Assembly: GCA_020054865.1 (NCBI GenBank)
Contig: JAIHAR010000007.1
Coordinates: 1 to 64,000, forward strand
DNA length: 64,000 nt
Origin: Deferribacteraceae bacterium
GTDB lineage: Bacteria; Chrysiogenota; Deferribacteres; Deferribacterales; Deferrivibrionaceae
Reading direction: 5' to 3'
Each line of letters starts with the position of its first letter. The first letter of the stretch is position 1. Below the pieces are notes generated by a model, which saw nothing but the letters and a program-made list of their open reading frames with translations, had not been told where the DNA came from and did not search any database. Shown piece by piece: positions 7,180-14,991 of the stretch. The position numbers and the translations under genes are program-made.

Positions 7180-8382
7180 ATGTCAACTCATGTAGAAAAA
7201 ACAGGTAATAGTTTAATACAGATAAATCCAAGCAAAGCGCCTATCCCTTTCATAATAATAGGACTAATTTTGCTTGCTATAGGTGGTTATGCTACTTTGC
7301 AAGTGCTATTTAAAGGTCATGAAGCAGTTTATGGCGTTACAAGGGAAGTTCCTTGGGGACTATTGATATCCACTTATGCATATTTTGTAATTACTTCTAC
7401 TGGATTAGCGTTTATCGGTGGTCTTGGTCATGCCTTTGGTTTTGAGAAATATTCTAAAGTAAGTAAGAGAATTGTAGTAATGGCGTTTGTAATCTTGCTT
7501 GCAGGTTTTACTCAGATTGGAATGGAAATTGGTCACCCTATAAGGCTTATGATTTATATGATATTGAGCCCTAATCTTTCAGCACCTATCGTCTGGATGG
7601 GAGTATTTTATGGTATAGAGCTTGTAATTCTTGCAATTGAGCTTTATCTTGTTTTCAAACCAAACCAGACAGCTAAAGATCATGAGACAGCAAAAGTAGT
7701 TGGCTTTTTTGCTCTTTTGGTTGGTGTATTTGCGACAAGCAACCTTGGATATGTTTTTGGTTCATTAAATGCAAGACCGTTTTATCATGGAGTATATTTT
7801 TCAACATTTCTCGTAATTTCAGGAATTACTGCCGGAGCAGCACTTTTAATGGTAATTCACAACATTATTTATGGTTGGAATATTCCCGAAAAATTAAATG
7901 GCACAATGAATGCACTTGGCAAAATTATGGGTATGGGGATTGCTTTAATGGCATTCTTATATCTTTGGAAGATTTTATCTTCAATTTATACTCAGCCAGG
8001 TGATGCATATTTGTCAGCTATGGCACTTATTAAAGGGCCACTTAGTAAAAATTTCTGGATTGGTGAGCTTGGGCTTGCAGTTGTTATTCCTTTCTTGATA
8101 ATTGCGTTTACAAAGGCAAGAAACACAAGAGCCCTTGGAGTAGCAGGAATAATCTTTATGATTGGGCTATTTTTTACCAGATATGACTTTATTGTAGCTG
8201 GACAGCTGCCTCCAATGAGGAAAGCTCTTGAAGGGTCAGGGGTTGAAGCTGTAAATGGCCTTGTTCAATATTCCCCTTCAGCAGGCGAGTGGATGATATT
8301 TGCACTTGGTTGGGGACTGTTTCTATTTCTCTACTTTATGGCCGAGAAATTTTTAAACCTGGAAACAGAAGAGCATCACTAA
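7180..8382 (+). CDS. NrfD/PsrC-family membrane anchor subunit, copy 1
   Basis: A 400-residue integral membrane protein with about ten hydrophobic segments, of the NrfD/PsrC family that exchanges electrons with the menaquinone pool. The conserved blocks around REVPWGLLISTY, GMEIGHPIRLMIY, LNARPFYHG and FFTRYDFIVAGQ recur in copy 2. The ATG has AAGGAGG in front and lies 10 bases after the iron-sulfur subunit. Together with the two preceding genes it forms a complete membrane-bound reductase. Confidence 0.9.
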   Translation: MSTHVEKTGNSLIQINPSKAPIPFIIIGLILLAIGGYATLQVLFKGHEAVYGVTREVPWGLLISTYAYFVITSTGLAFIGGLGHAFGFEKYSKVSKRIVVMAFVILLAGFTQIGMEIGHPIRLMIYMILSPNLSAPIVWMGVFYGIELVILAIELYLVFKPNQTAKDHETAKVVGFFALLVGVFATSNLGYVFGSLNARPFYHGVYFSTFLVISGITAGAALLMVIHNIIYGWNIPEKLNGTMNALGKIMGMGIALMAFLYLWKILSSIYTQPGDAYLSAMALIKGPLSKNFWIGELGLAVVIPFLIIAFTKARNTRALGVAGIIFMIGLFFTRYDFIVAGQLPPMRKALEGSGVEAVNGLVQYSPSAGEWMIFALGWGLFLFLYFMAEKFLNLETEEHH

Positions 8383-8393
8383 AAGGAGCTGCA

Positions 8394-8711
8394 ATGGCCA
8401 GAACAGATAAATTAAGGGTGGTCAGATCGTTACCATCAAAGCATGAGTTTAAGCCAAGTGGAGTGCCATCAGCAAGACTTAAGAAGATTGGGCTTACTCT
8501 GGATGAATACGAGGCAATAAGATTGGCTGACTTTGAAGGGTTCAGTCATGAAGATGCTGCAAAACTGATGAATATATCGAGACCAACCTTTTCAAGGGTA
8601 GTGGAAAAGGCCAGAAGGAAGCTGTCTGAATTTATAGTGGAAGGTAAAAAACTTGTAATTGAAGGTGGAAATGTTGAAATTGTTGAGGATAAAGAAGAGG
8701 GGAGCAGTTAG
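8394..8711 (+). CDS. DUF134 family putative DNA-binding regulator, short form
   Basis: A 105-residue DUF134 protein. It has a basic N-terminus, LTLDEYEAIRLADFEGFSHE, and a helix-turn-helix resembling sigma-70 region 4 (DAAKLMNISRPTFSRVVEKA), then a short tail. The larger open frame starting at 8289 overlaps the preceding gene. The ATG at 8394 has AAAAGGAG and is 11 bases after it, so I start there. It is the last gene of oxidoreductase operon 1. DUF134 domains are sometimes fused to domains related to Fe-Mo cofactor proteins, which loosely links the family to molybdenum. Regulation of the CATATG palindromes in this locus is my inference. Confidence 0.85.
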   Translation: MARTDKLRVVRSLPSKHEFKPSGVPSARLKKIGLTLDEYEAIRLADFEGFSHEDAAKLMNISRPTFSRVVEKARRKLSEFIVEGKKLVIEGGNVEIVEDKEEGSS

Positions 8712-8723
8712 CTCCCCTTTAAA
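8699..8723. terminator. shared bidirectional terminator between the convergent oxidoreductase operons
   Basis: GGGGAGC (8699-8705), a 5-base loop and GCTCCCC (8711-8717) form a hairpin followed by TTTAAATATT on the plus strand and TCTTCTTT on the minus strand. The left arm and loop lie inside the last codons of the DUF134 gene. The minus-strand gene ends at 8726. Confidence 0.7.
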
Positions 8724-8725
8724 TA

Positions 8726-9910
8726 TTATTCATTAAGGTTAAGAAACTTTTCTGCTGCAAGGTAAAGGAAACAGCAGAAAGATATTGCTCCTATTACTAT
8801 TGCAATTTCAGTGAAAGATGGAGTGTAAGTGACAAAACCACTTGCTGTTGCACCTTGGACGCCTGCTCCGGGTGTAGCAGCTCTCATTGGATAAAGCTGT
8901 CCGGCAATTACAAGGTCATATCTCATGAAAAAGATACCAATCACTGCTGATACAGCTGCTACAAGTGATGCTTTTATGTTGTTTCCTTTTGTGAATAGGA
9001 TAATTCCAAAAGGTATTAAGAGTCCGAATACAGTCTCAAACAGCCAGAAATTTGTAGATAACTGACCAGTTAATAACTGCATTACGGTTTCATATTTTTC
9101 AGGTGGAGCACCGTAAATTGAGCTTATTAACTTCCAAATATCAAAGAATATCAATATTCCAATAAGAAGTCCGAATATTTTTGAGATACCAAGAAGTGCC
9201 TGCTGCTCTTTTACAGGCATATTAGCTGGCCCTTTGTGAGCTACATTAAGGATAATAATAATCAGGGCGCATCCTGATATAAGTGCTGACAGGATAAAGT
9301 ATATAGGTAAATATGGGCCATGCCAGAAAGGCCTTGCCTCAAGAAGGCCGAAAACAGCACCTAAGTTAGAGTGAGCTGAAATACCTGCCAAGAATCCGCC
9401 AAGTCCTGCATAAAATGCACCTTTATGGTTGTGTTTCATCAGGAAGTAGAACTCAATAGCGATAAACACAAGGTAAACACCATAAAGCGTACCCATCCAC
9501 CAGATTGCTGAATGAAAGTTAGGTGAAATTACGTTGTAAATCAGCATTCTGAATGGGTGCCCAAGTTCCATTCCGATTACGCCAAAACCACAAAGAAGTG
9601 TGAATATCGCAAGAATAATTGCCCTTTTGCCTATTACTTCATATTTTTCAATTCCAAATACGTGTCCCATTGATGAAATCAAACAGAGACCTGTACTGGA
9701 AACAACAAAAAATACATATGTAGAAATGAGTATCCCCCATGGCACAGTTCTTGTTACTCCAAGCGTCTCCTCATGTCCGTGAAGCAAAATATTGCCTACT
9801 CCGAATGCTCCAAGAAGAGAAACAAGGAGAAAAAATCCAAGCCACACATTGGAAATCCTTTTATTTCCTTCAAAAATATTAATGCCTATAGTTTCTGTAC
9901 GGGTAGTCAT
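8726..9910 (-). CDS. NrfD/PsrC-family membrane anchor subunit, copy 2
   Basis: A 394-residue polytopic membrane protein, clearly paralogous to the 7180-8382 gene. Shared blocks include HGHEETLGVTRTVPWGILIS, GMELGHPFRMLIY, LEARPFWHG and FFMRYDLVIAGQ. It should link menaquinol oxidation or menaquinone reduction to the copy 2 molybdopterin enzyme. It is the last gene of the minus-strand A-B-C operon, 15 bases after the iron-sulfur subunit, with an AGGGAGG ribosome site. The operon runs convergently into operon 1. Confidence 0.9.
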   Translation of the reverse strand: MTTRTETIGINIFEGNKRISNVWLGFFLLVSLLGAFGVGNILLHGHEETLGVTRTVPWGILISTYVFFVVSSTGLCLISSMGHVFGIEKYEVIGKRAIILAIFTLLCGFGVIGMELGHPFRMLIYNVISPNFHSAIWWMGTLYGVYLVFIAIEFYFLMKHNHKGAFYAGLGGFLAGISAHSNLGAVFGLLEARPFWHGPYLPIYFILSALISGCALIIIILNVAHKGPANMPVKEQQALLGISKIFGLLIGILIFFDIWKLISSIYGAPPEKYETVMQLLTGQLSTNFWLFETVFGLLIPFGIILFTKGNNIKASLVAAVSAVIGIFFMRYDLVIAGQLYPMRAATPGAGVQGATASGFVTYTPSFTEIAIVIGAISFCCFLYLAAEKFLNLNE

Positions 9911-9925
9911 AATTATCCTCCCTTA

Positions 9926-10480
9926 TTATCTTATGTAGTATAACTTTGGCTTAGTGCCTTTTTCTGGCTTTAAGTTGAAGGTTTCATGTTCAACCAAAAG
10001 TTTTGACACTTCACTGTTTGGATCGTTAAGGTCACCAAATACCCTTACCTTTGGTGGGCAGGTTTCCACACAGGCAGGCTCCCTGCCTTCGGGTAGTCTG
10101 TGATAACAGAAAGTGCATTTGTCGATAGCCTTTATTTCTTCATTTACATATCTTGCGTCATATGGGCATGCAGTCATACAATACTTGCAAAGAATACATT
10201 TATTATGATCTACAAGTACTACACCATCCTCTGTCTGGTAAGAAGCTTTTGTAGGGCAGACATGCACGCATGGTGGATTATCGCACTGCTGGCACTGGGA
10301 AGGCTGAAAACTTCTTTTAATATTAGGAAAATGTCCCCTTACGGGCTTTTCAGCCACCCAGATTCTGTAGTTATAAAGCCCTGTTGGTACATGGTTTTCC
10401 ATCTTGCAAGCCAGTGTACATGCCTTACAGTCTATACATTTTGTGTCATCAAGGACAATTGCGTATTTTTTATTGCTCAT
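9926..10480 (-). CDS. 4x[4Fe-4S] electron-transfer subunit, PsrB-like, copy 2
   Basis: A 184-residue iron-sulfur protein with the same four cysteine groups as copy 1: CIDCKACTLACKMEN, CQQCDNPPCVHVCPTKA, CILCKYCMTACPYDARY and the CTFCYHRLPEG/PACVETCPP block. It should carry electrons between the NrfD-type anchor and the catalytic subunit. It begins 12 bases after the copy 2 catalytic gene with an AGAGGTG ribosome site. The C-terminus (FNLKPEKGTKPKLYYI) differs most from copy 1. Confidence 0.92.
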   Translation of the reverse strand: MSNKKYAIVLDDTKCIDCKACTLACKMENHVPTGLYNYRIWVAEKPVRGHFPNIKRSFQPSQCQQCDNPPCVHVCPTKASYQTEDGVVLVDHNKCILCKYCMTACPYDARYVNEEIKAIDKCTFCYHRLPEGREPACVETCPPKVRVFGDLNDPNSEVSKLLVEHETFNLKPEKGTKPKLYYIR

Positions 10481-10492
10481 TTTGCACCTCTA

Positions 10493-12820
10493 TTATACTT
10501 TTTGAATATCTACAAAGGTTTCGTGCATACATGCGTTTCCTGAGATTGTTTCTGCATAGTCATACAGAATAGCAGCTTCAGATGCACCCTTATTATAAAT
10601 AAGGCTTAATCCCTTTGAAATACGTCCAAATCCGTGTACATAATATACTATGTCAGGTCTGATAAATTCAGTAGGCATAACTTTTACAATTTGCTCACCA
10701 GCTTTGCTTACTACCTTTACCTTATCACCAGCTCTCAAACCTCTTTCCAGAGCAACTTTTGAATTTATCCATAATGCGTTTTCGTAATCCCCATATGCTT
10801 CCAGAAGATAGATATTGTTCTGTGTTGAAGCATGAGTAAATTGGCCATGGCGACCAACTACAAATCTGAATTGCCCAGGTTTACCTACGGATGGTTTTTT
10901 GTAGACAGGAAGTGGGTCAAGCCCTTTTTCAGCGTATTTTACATTGTAAAGTTCAATTTTGCCTGTTCTTGTTTTAAATCTTGCTCCTTCAGCAAGCATT
11001 TTTCCATATTCTGGCTCTGTGGACAGATAAAATACGCCTTTTTCCTTCAACATTTCGTATGCGCCAGGATAGCCAGATAGGGATTCCTCTATTATGTGTT
11101 CCATTGGAACATCCATAGCTTTTATATATTTGGCTAAATATGCCCTGTCCTCATCGGTGGAATCTTCCCAGAATTCTGGCATATCATAGAACTTTTTGGC
11201 CAAATCTACTGCAATCTGGTGCATTGATTTTGTATCAAAAAGGGGCTCAATTACCGGCTGTCTTGCTACTACTATAGGTACTACACCACTTAAATTTTCA
11301 GCTGGATCCCACCTTTCAAGGTAAGTTGATTCAGGTAGTACTACGTCTGAATAAAAAGCGGTATCACTCATTGCCACATCAATTGTGCATACAAAATCCA
11401 TCTGTTTTAAAAACTCAAGAGTCTTCTTTCTGTTTGGTACAGATTCAACAGGATTTTGTTTATAAATAAACATCCCTTTTAATGGATAAGGATTGCCGGC
11501 AAGGGCTGCATCTCTGTAAACTATCCAGCTTCCATCTTTTTCAGAAAGATATGCACAAGAATCTGTTGGCAAACTACCTGCTGTTTTAAACTCTTCAGGA
11601 AGTTTTTCCTCGAGAAATGGTAAAGTGCCATTATCAATTCTTTCCTTTGTAAAGTCATAAAGAGGAAATTCAAAGTCATGTTTTTTCAGCTTTATGCCTG
11701 ATTTAGGGACAAGACCGCCTTTTCTGTCAAAAGCTCCGACAATTGCGTTCAGGATTGCACATGCTCTTCTGTAATATACGTCATTGGCATAAAAAGAACT
11801 TCTTCTTCCAGGGTACCATACGGACTGAGGAGCATTTTTTGCGAATTCTCTTGCAAGCCAATAAATTTCACTTGCCGGTATCTCTGTTTCTTTTTCAGCC
11901 CACTCAGCGGTATACTGTTTTACATGTTTTGCAAGCTCATCAAAACCATATGTGTACTTTTCGACAAAATCCTTGTCATAAAGATTTTCTGAAATAATGA
12001 TATTTATCATTGCAAGCACAAGGGCAAGGTCTGTGCCGGGTTTGATAGGGTACCATTTGTCTGCTATAGCTGATGTTTTTGTAACTCTCGGATCAATGCA
12101 CACAAGGGTCTGTTTTTTATGGTTTTTGGCCATATCAATTGTATCAGGAGTTATTATTGCTTCAGCTCTGTTTGAACCTGCCAACACAACAAAGTCAGCA
12201 TTTAGTATATCTGCATCTGGGTAAGTGCCATATACTGAAGAATAACCTTGAATATTTGAAGCAAGACATAGGGTTGGGTGTCTTACAGTGTTGGTTGAAC
12301 CGACAATATTTGCAAGATGAATGAAAAACTCTTCTTGGAATCCTTCGGTAGAAGCAAAACCTATCGCTGAGCGGTTTTCATATTTTTTGATGATTTTTAA
12401 AACATTTTCAGCAATGTAATTGTAAGCTTCTTCCCAGCTTACTTCCTTAAACTGACCTGAACCTCTTTCGCCAACTCTTATAAGAGGTTTTTTCAGTCTG
12501 TCAGGGTCATAAGGGACTTTTGCGCCAGCATTTCCTCTTGCACATAGCATGGCCCTGCTTTTGAAAAAGTGTGGGTTAGGGTTGAGTTTTCTTATGACAC
12601 CATTGTTAACTTCTGCTACAAGACCACATTTGTTAACACAGATGGCACATGAGCTGTAAACAAACTTTCTCCCTTTTGTGTTTACCGGATTTTCTTTGGT
12701 GTTGCTTGAAGCAACTGCCTTGAGAGAAGATAGGCTGGAAGCAGCCGTGGCAGTAGCCAGAGCAGCACCACTTAAAGTAAGAAACTTTCTCCTACTTAGT
12801 TTGGCTTTTGATAAAGACAT
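10493..12820 (-). CDS. molybdopterin oxidoreductase catalytic subunit, PsrA/PhsA-like, copy 2
   Basis: A 775-residue paralogue of the 4277-6601 protein, colinear over its whole length. It has a Tat signal (SRRKFL, residues 9-14), [4Fe-4S] cysteines at 58, 61, 65 and 93, and Cys185 in HPTLCLAS as the likely metal ligand. The ATG follows CAGGGAGG. Divergence from copy 1 is spread along the chain rather than local, which suggests an old duplication and possibly a different substrate or expression condition. It heads its own A-B-C operon. No WtpA-like gene precedes this copy, and its nearest regulator gene is the zinc-ribbon DUF134 gene upstream. Confidence 0.9.
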   Translation of the reverse strand: MSLSKAKLSRRKFLTLSGAALATATAASSLSSLKAVASSNTKENPVNTKGRKFVYSSCAICVNKCGLVAEVNNGVIRKLNPNPHFFKSRAMLCARGNAGAKVPYDPDRLKKPLIRVGERGSGQFKEVSWEEAYNYIAENVLKIIKKYENRSAIGFASTEGFQEEFFIHLANIVGSTNTVRHPTLCLASNIQGYSSVYGTYPDADILNADFVVLAGSNRAEAIITPDTIDMAKNHKKQTLVCIDPRVTKTSAIADKWYPIKPGTDLALVLAMINIIISENLYDKDFVEKYTYGFDELAKHVKQYTAEWAEKETEIPASEIYWLAREFAKNAPQSVWYPGRRSSFYANDVYYRRACAILNAIVGAFDRKGGLVPKSGIKLKKHDFEFPLYDFTKERIDNGTLPFLEEKLPEEFKTAGSLPTDSCAYLSEKDGSWIVYRDAALAGNPYPLKGMFIYKQNPVESVPNRKKTLEFLKQMDFVCTIDVAMSDTAFYSDVVLPESTYLERWDPAENLSGVVPIVVARQPVIEPLFDTKSMHQIAVDLAKKFYDMPEFWEDSTDEDRAYLAKYIKAMDVPMEHIIEESLSGYPGAYEMLKEKGVFYLSTEPEYGKMLAEGARFKTRTGKIELYNVKYAEKGLDPLPVYKKPSVGKPGQFRFVVGRHGQFTHASTQNNIYLLEAYGDYENALWINSKVALERGLRAGDKVKVVSKAGEQIVKVMPTEFIRPDIVYYVHGFGRISKGLSLIYNKGASEAAILYDYAETISGNACMHETFVDIQKV

Positions 12821-12868
12821 TGTTGCCTCCCTGTTGTTTAGTGATAAAACTTATTTTAGCTTATGTTT

Positions 12869-12897
12869 GAAATAAAAGTTATGACAATAACTGTCAA
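12869..12897 (-). promoter_or_regulatory. candidate promoter of oxidoreductase operon 2
   Basis: On the minus strand TTGACA (12897-12892), a 17-base spacer and TATTTC (12874-12869) precede the ATG by about 50 bases. A TGACA/TGTCA inverted repeat (12882-12896) overlaps the -35 and may be an operator. Confidence 0.55.
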
Positions 12898-12929
12898 TAC
12901 TTTTTTTGTTATATATATGAAGGCTTTAT

Positions 12930-12942
12930 AGCAAATGCTCAA
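12930..12942. promoter_or_regulatory. CATATG-type palindromic site g
   Basis: AGCAAATGCTCAA upstream of operon 2 matches the shared consensus except in the core (CAAATG). It lies upstream of the candidate promoter at 12869-12897. Confidence 0.4.
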
Positions 12943-12987
12943 AATTTTGATAAAACAAGATAAATCGACTCTTAAAGTATAATTAAA

Positions 12988-12999
12988 AGCATATGACAA
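12988..12999. promoter_or_regulatory. CATATG-type palindromic site h
   Basis: AAGCATATGACA lies between operon 2 and the DUF134 gene, 58 bases from site g (centre to centre). Its right half matches the TGACATATG form seen at the DUF134 promoter. Confidence 0.4.
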
Positions 13000-13026
13000 T
13001 AATATTTTGCGCAGATGTTTATTTGG

Positions 13027-13488
13027 TTATATGAATGGAGTCTGTACCTTTAAAGGACATTCACAACCCTGTCCGCAACGCTTTCTTTTGATAATTTCCT
13101 TTGAATTACACTGTGGGCAAGAGATATTTTCAGGGATGAATCCGGAATTATCTTCCCATTCGTGACCACAATTAATACATTTTAATTCACGGCTGTGGAA
13201 TTCTATATATTCGTCGCAGGCAATTTTTATTATTTTACCATTTGTCAGTGCGTCAGTAACTAATTTTCTTGCCTGTTCAATTATTCTGCCAAACGTTTGT
13301 CTTGAAACTTTCATTGATTCAGCTGCGTCTTCCTGGGAAAGGCATTCAAGGTCTGCAAGCCTCATGGCTTCCAATTGGTCGATAGTCATCTCGATTGTCG
13401 GCACTTCAGGGCAATCATTGCATAAAGGCCCAAATCTGAAAAATCTTGGGCGGTGTCTTACAAGTCTTGGTTTAGGGGGTCTTGACAT
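13027..13488 (-). CDS. DUF134 family regulator with C-terminal zinc ribbon
   Basis: A 153-residue protein. Residues 1-100 are a full DUF134 domain: basic N-terminus RPPKPRLVRHRP, LEAMRLADLECLSQEDAA, then the helix-turn-helix VSRQTFGRIIEQAR. The C-terminal third has CINC and CPQC pairs plus a CGQGCEC tail, an apparent zinc ribbon or metal-binding extension that the 8394-8711 paralogue lacks. Start is the ATG after AAAGGAGG. It is transcribed alone, towards operon 2, and its own promoter carries a CATATG palindrome. It is my first candidate for the protein binding those sites, perhaps with metal or cluster sensing by the cysteine tail. Both ideas are inference. Confidence 0.88.
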   Translation of the reverse strand: MSRPPKPRLVRHRPRFFRFGPLCNDCPEVPTIEMTIDQLEAMRLADLECLSQEDAAESMKVSRQTFGRIIEQARKLVTDALTNGKIIKIACDEYIEFHSRELKCINCGHEWEDNSGFIPENISCPQCNSKEIIKRKRCGQGCECPLKVQTPFI

Positions 13489-13515
13489 TCATGCCTCCTT
13501 TAATGAACTTATGTT

Positions 13516-13544
13516 TGAATACCAAGTTTTCGGTCATATGTCAA
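13516..13544 (-). promoter_or_regulatory. promoter of the zinc-ribbon DUF134 gene with palindrome (site j)
   Basis: On the minus strand TTGACA (13544-13539), a 17-base spacer and TATTCA (13521-13516) make a good promoter. The palindrome GGTCATATGTCAA (13532-13544) covers the -35, which points to autoregulation. Confidence 0.6.
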
Positions 13545-13565
13545 TAAAAAAATCATACAAGATTT

Positions 13566-13582
13566 ATAGGCATATGCCCTAT
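13566..13582. promoter_or_regulatory. CATATG-type palindromic site k
   Basis: GGCATATGCC is a perfect 10-base palindrome that extends to an imperfect 17-base one (ATAGGCATATGCCCTAT). It is centred 36 bases from site j, upstream of the DUF134 promoter. Confidence 0.45.
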
Positions 13583-13622
13583 ATTTAAAAATTCAAATAT
13601 ATGAAATTTAAAAAATAAATAA

Positions 13623-13636
13623 GAGCAGATGCTCAA
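13623..13636. promoter_or_regulatory. CATATG-type palindromic site l
   Basis: GAGCAGATGCTC is a perfect inverted repeat of GAGCA/TGCTC around a 2-base centre. It lies in the intergenic space shared by the DUF134 gene and the EAL-HDOD gene. Confidence 0.4.
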
Positions 13637-13749
13637 AAATGGTAAAATTTATTTTAATTTGTTTTTAAGTTTTAAATGTGCTAATCTTTAATTGAATATG
13701 ATTTAAGGTTACGGAATCTTTTTTTGATGCGGAGTGTCATCTAAAAATT

Positions 13750-14988
13750 ATGGAAAAGATATTTATAGGCAGGCAGCCAATTGTAGATTCAAGTCAAAGT
13801 ATTTACGGGTATGAGATGCTCTTCAGGGATGATAAATACAACAATATTGCTATGATAGAAGATGCATTTCAGTCTATAGCGATGACACTTATAAATATAT
13901 TTGAGCGCTTTGGTGTAGAAAGTCTTTTGAACAATGCCACAGGATTTATCAATGTCAACAGGGATTTTTTGCTCAGTGAGTTTGTTGAGCTTATTCCGAA
14001 AGATAAATTTGTTCTTGAAATTCTGGAAAATACTGTTGTGGATGATTACCTGGTTAGCAGAGTGTGTGAGCTTAAAGCTTCAGGCTATAAGTTTGCTCTT
14101 GATGACTTTGTTTTTGATGCAGATTATCTTGATAATTTTGGCAAACTTCTTGATAAGGTAAACTATATCAAAGTTGAATATCCAAGGGTAAAACATGACA
14201 ATCTTTCGGTGAAGCTTAAAATATTAAACAAACTCCCCGCAAAGCTTCTTGCTGAAAAGGTGGAGACTTTTGAGGAGTATGAAAAGTGTAAGGCAGCGGG
14301 ATTTCACCTTTTTCAGGGTTTTTTCTTTGCAAGACCCACAATTCTTGAAACAGATACCGTTGACCCCTCCAAACTTACAGTAATAAAAGTAATAAATATG
14401 ATAAATAAAAATGAAAGTATAAAGAAGATTGTTGATATTTTTCAGACAAATCCGGTGTTAAGTTATAATTTTCTTAAATTTGTAAATTCGGCGGCATTTT
14501 TTTTCAGATCACGAATAAAATCAATAAGGCATGCAATAAGTCTTATAGGTATGAGGAAATTGCAAAGCTGGCTTATGCTTTTAAGTTTTGCCCATAAGGG
14601 TAAAAATGCAGTCAATTCACCTTTATTTCAGTCGGCCGTTGTCAGAGCAAAAATGATGGAATTTGTTGCATCAAAAGTATTTAAAAACGATGAGGAAAAA
14701 AAAGATACGGCGTTTTTGATAGGCCTTTTTTCTCTTGTGGATGTTCTTTTTAATAAACCAAAAAGTGAGCTCATAAGAATGCTTGGGCTTGATGATGAGA
14801 TTGAAATGGCACTGCTTCATTATGAAGGAATTTTTGGCAAGATTTTAAAAGCGCTGGAATATGATGAATTTGAAGTTTATGACAATTTGTTAATGGTGCT
14901 TAATGAACTTAACATCGATTATAATACATTTAGTGAGGCAAAATTTAACAGCTATTCATGGTTAAACGAGCTGATGTCTTCAATATGA
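13750..14988 (+). CDS. EAL-HDOD domain signalling protein (YuxH family)
   Basis: A 412-residue cytoplasmic protein with an N-terminal EAL-like domain (FIGRQPIVD near residue 5 to about 200) and a C-terminal HDOD domain (about 200-400, with KFVNSAAFFF and SIRHAISLIGMRKLQSW). This is the YuxH-type architecture. The EAL signature is YEML instead of YEAL, so cyclic-di-GMP hydrolysis may be absent and the protein may act as a binder. The start ATG has only a weak, distant GGAG. It is divergent from the DUF134 gene across a 261-base space with palindromes j-l, and its stop is 3 bases from the convergent DUF815 gene. The role of HDOD proteins is generally regulatory; the partner is unknown. Confidence 0.85.
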   Translation: MEKIFIGRQPIVDSSQSIYGYEMLFRDDKYNNIAMIEDAFQSIAMTLINIFERFGVESLLNNATGFINVNRDFLLSEFVELIPKDKFVLEILENTVVDDYLVSRVCELKASGYKFALDDFVFDADYLDNFGKLLDKVNYIKVEYPRVKHDNLSVKLKILNKLPAKLLAEKVETFEEYEKCKAAGFHLFQGFFFARPTILETDTVDPSKLTVIKVINMINKNESIKKIVDIFQTNPVLSYNFLKFVNSAAFFFRSRIKSIRHAISLIGMRKLQSWLMLLSFAHKGKNAVNSPLFQSAVVRAKMMEFVASKVFKNDEEKKDTAFLIGLFSLVDVLFNKPKSELIRMLGLDDEIEMALLHYEGIFGKILKALEYDEFEVYDNLLMVLNELNIDYNTFSEAKFNSYSWLNELMSSI

Positions 14989-14991
14989 ATT

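Noticed and set aside
10100-10543. Open frame of 147 codons on the plus strand opposite the copy 2 iron-sulfur subunit
   Set aside because: Cysteine and tryptophan-rich shadow of the cluster-binding codons on the other strand, with no start signal.
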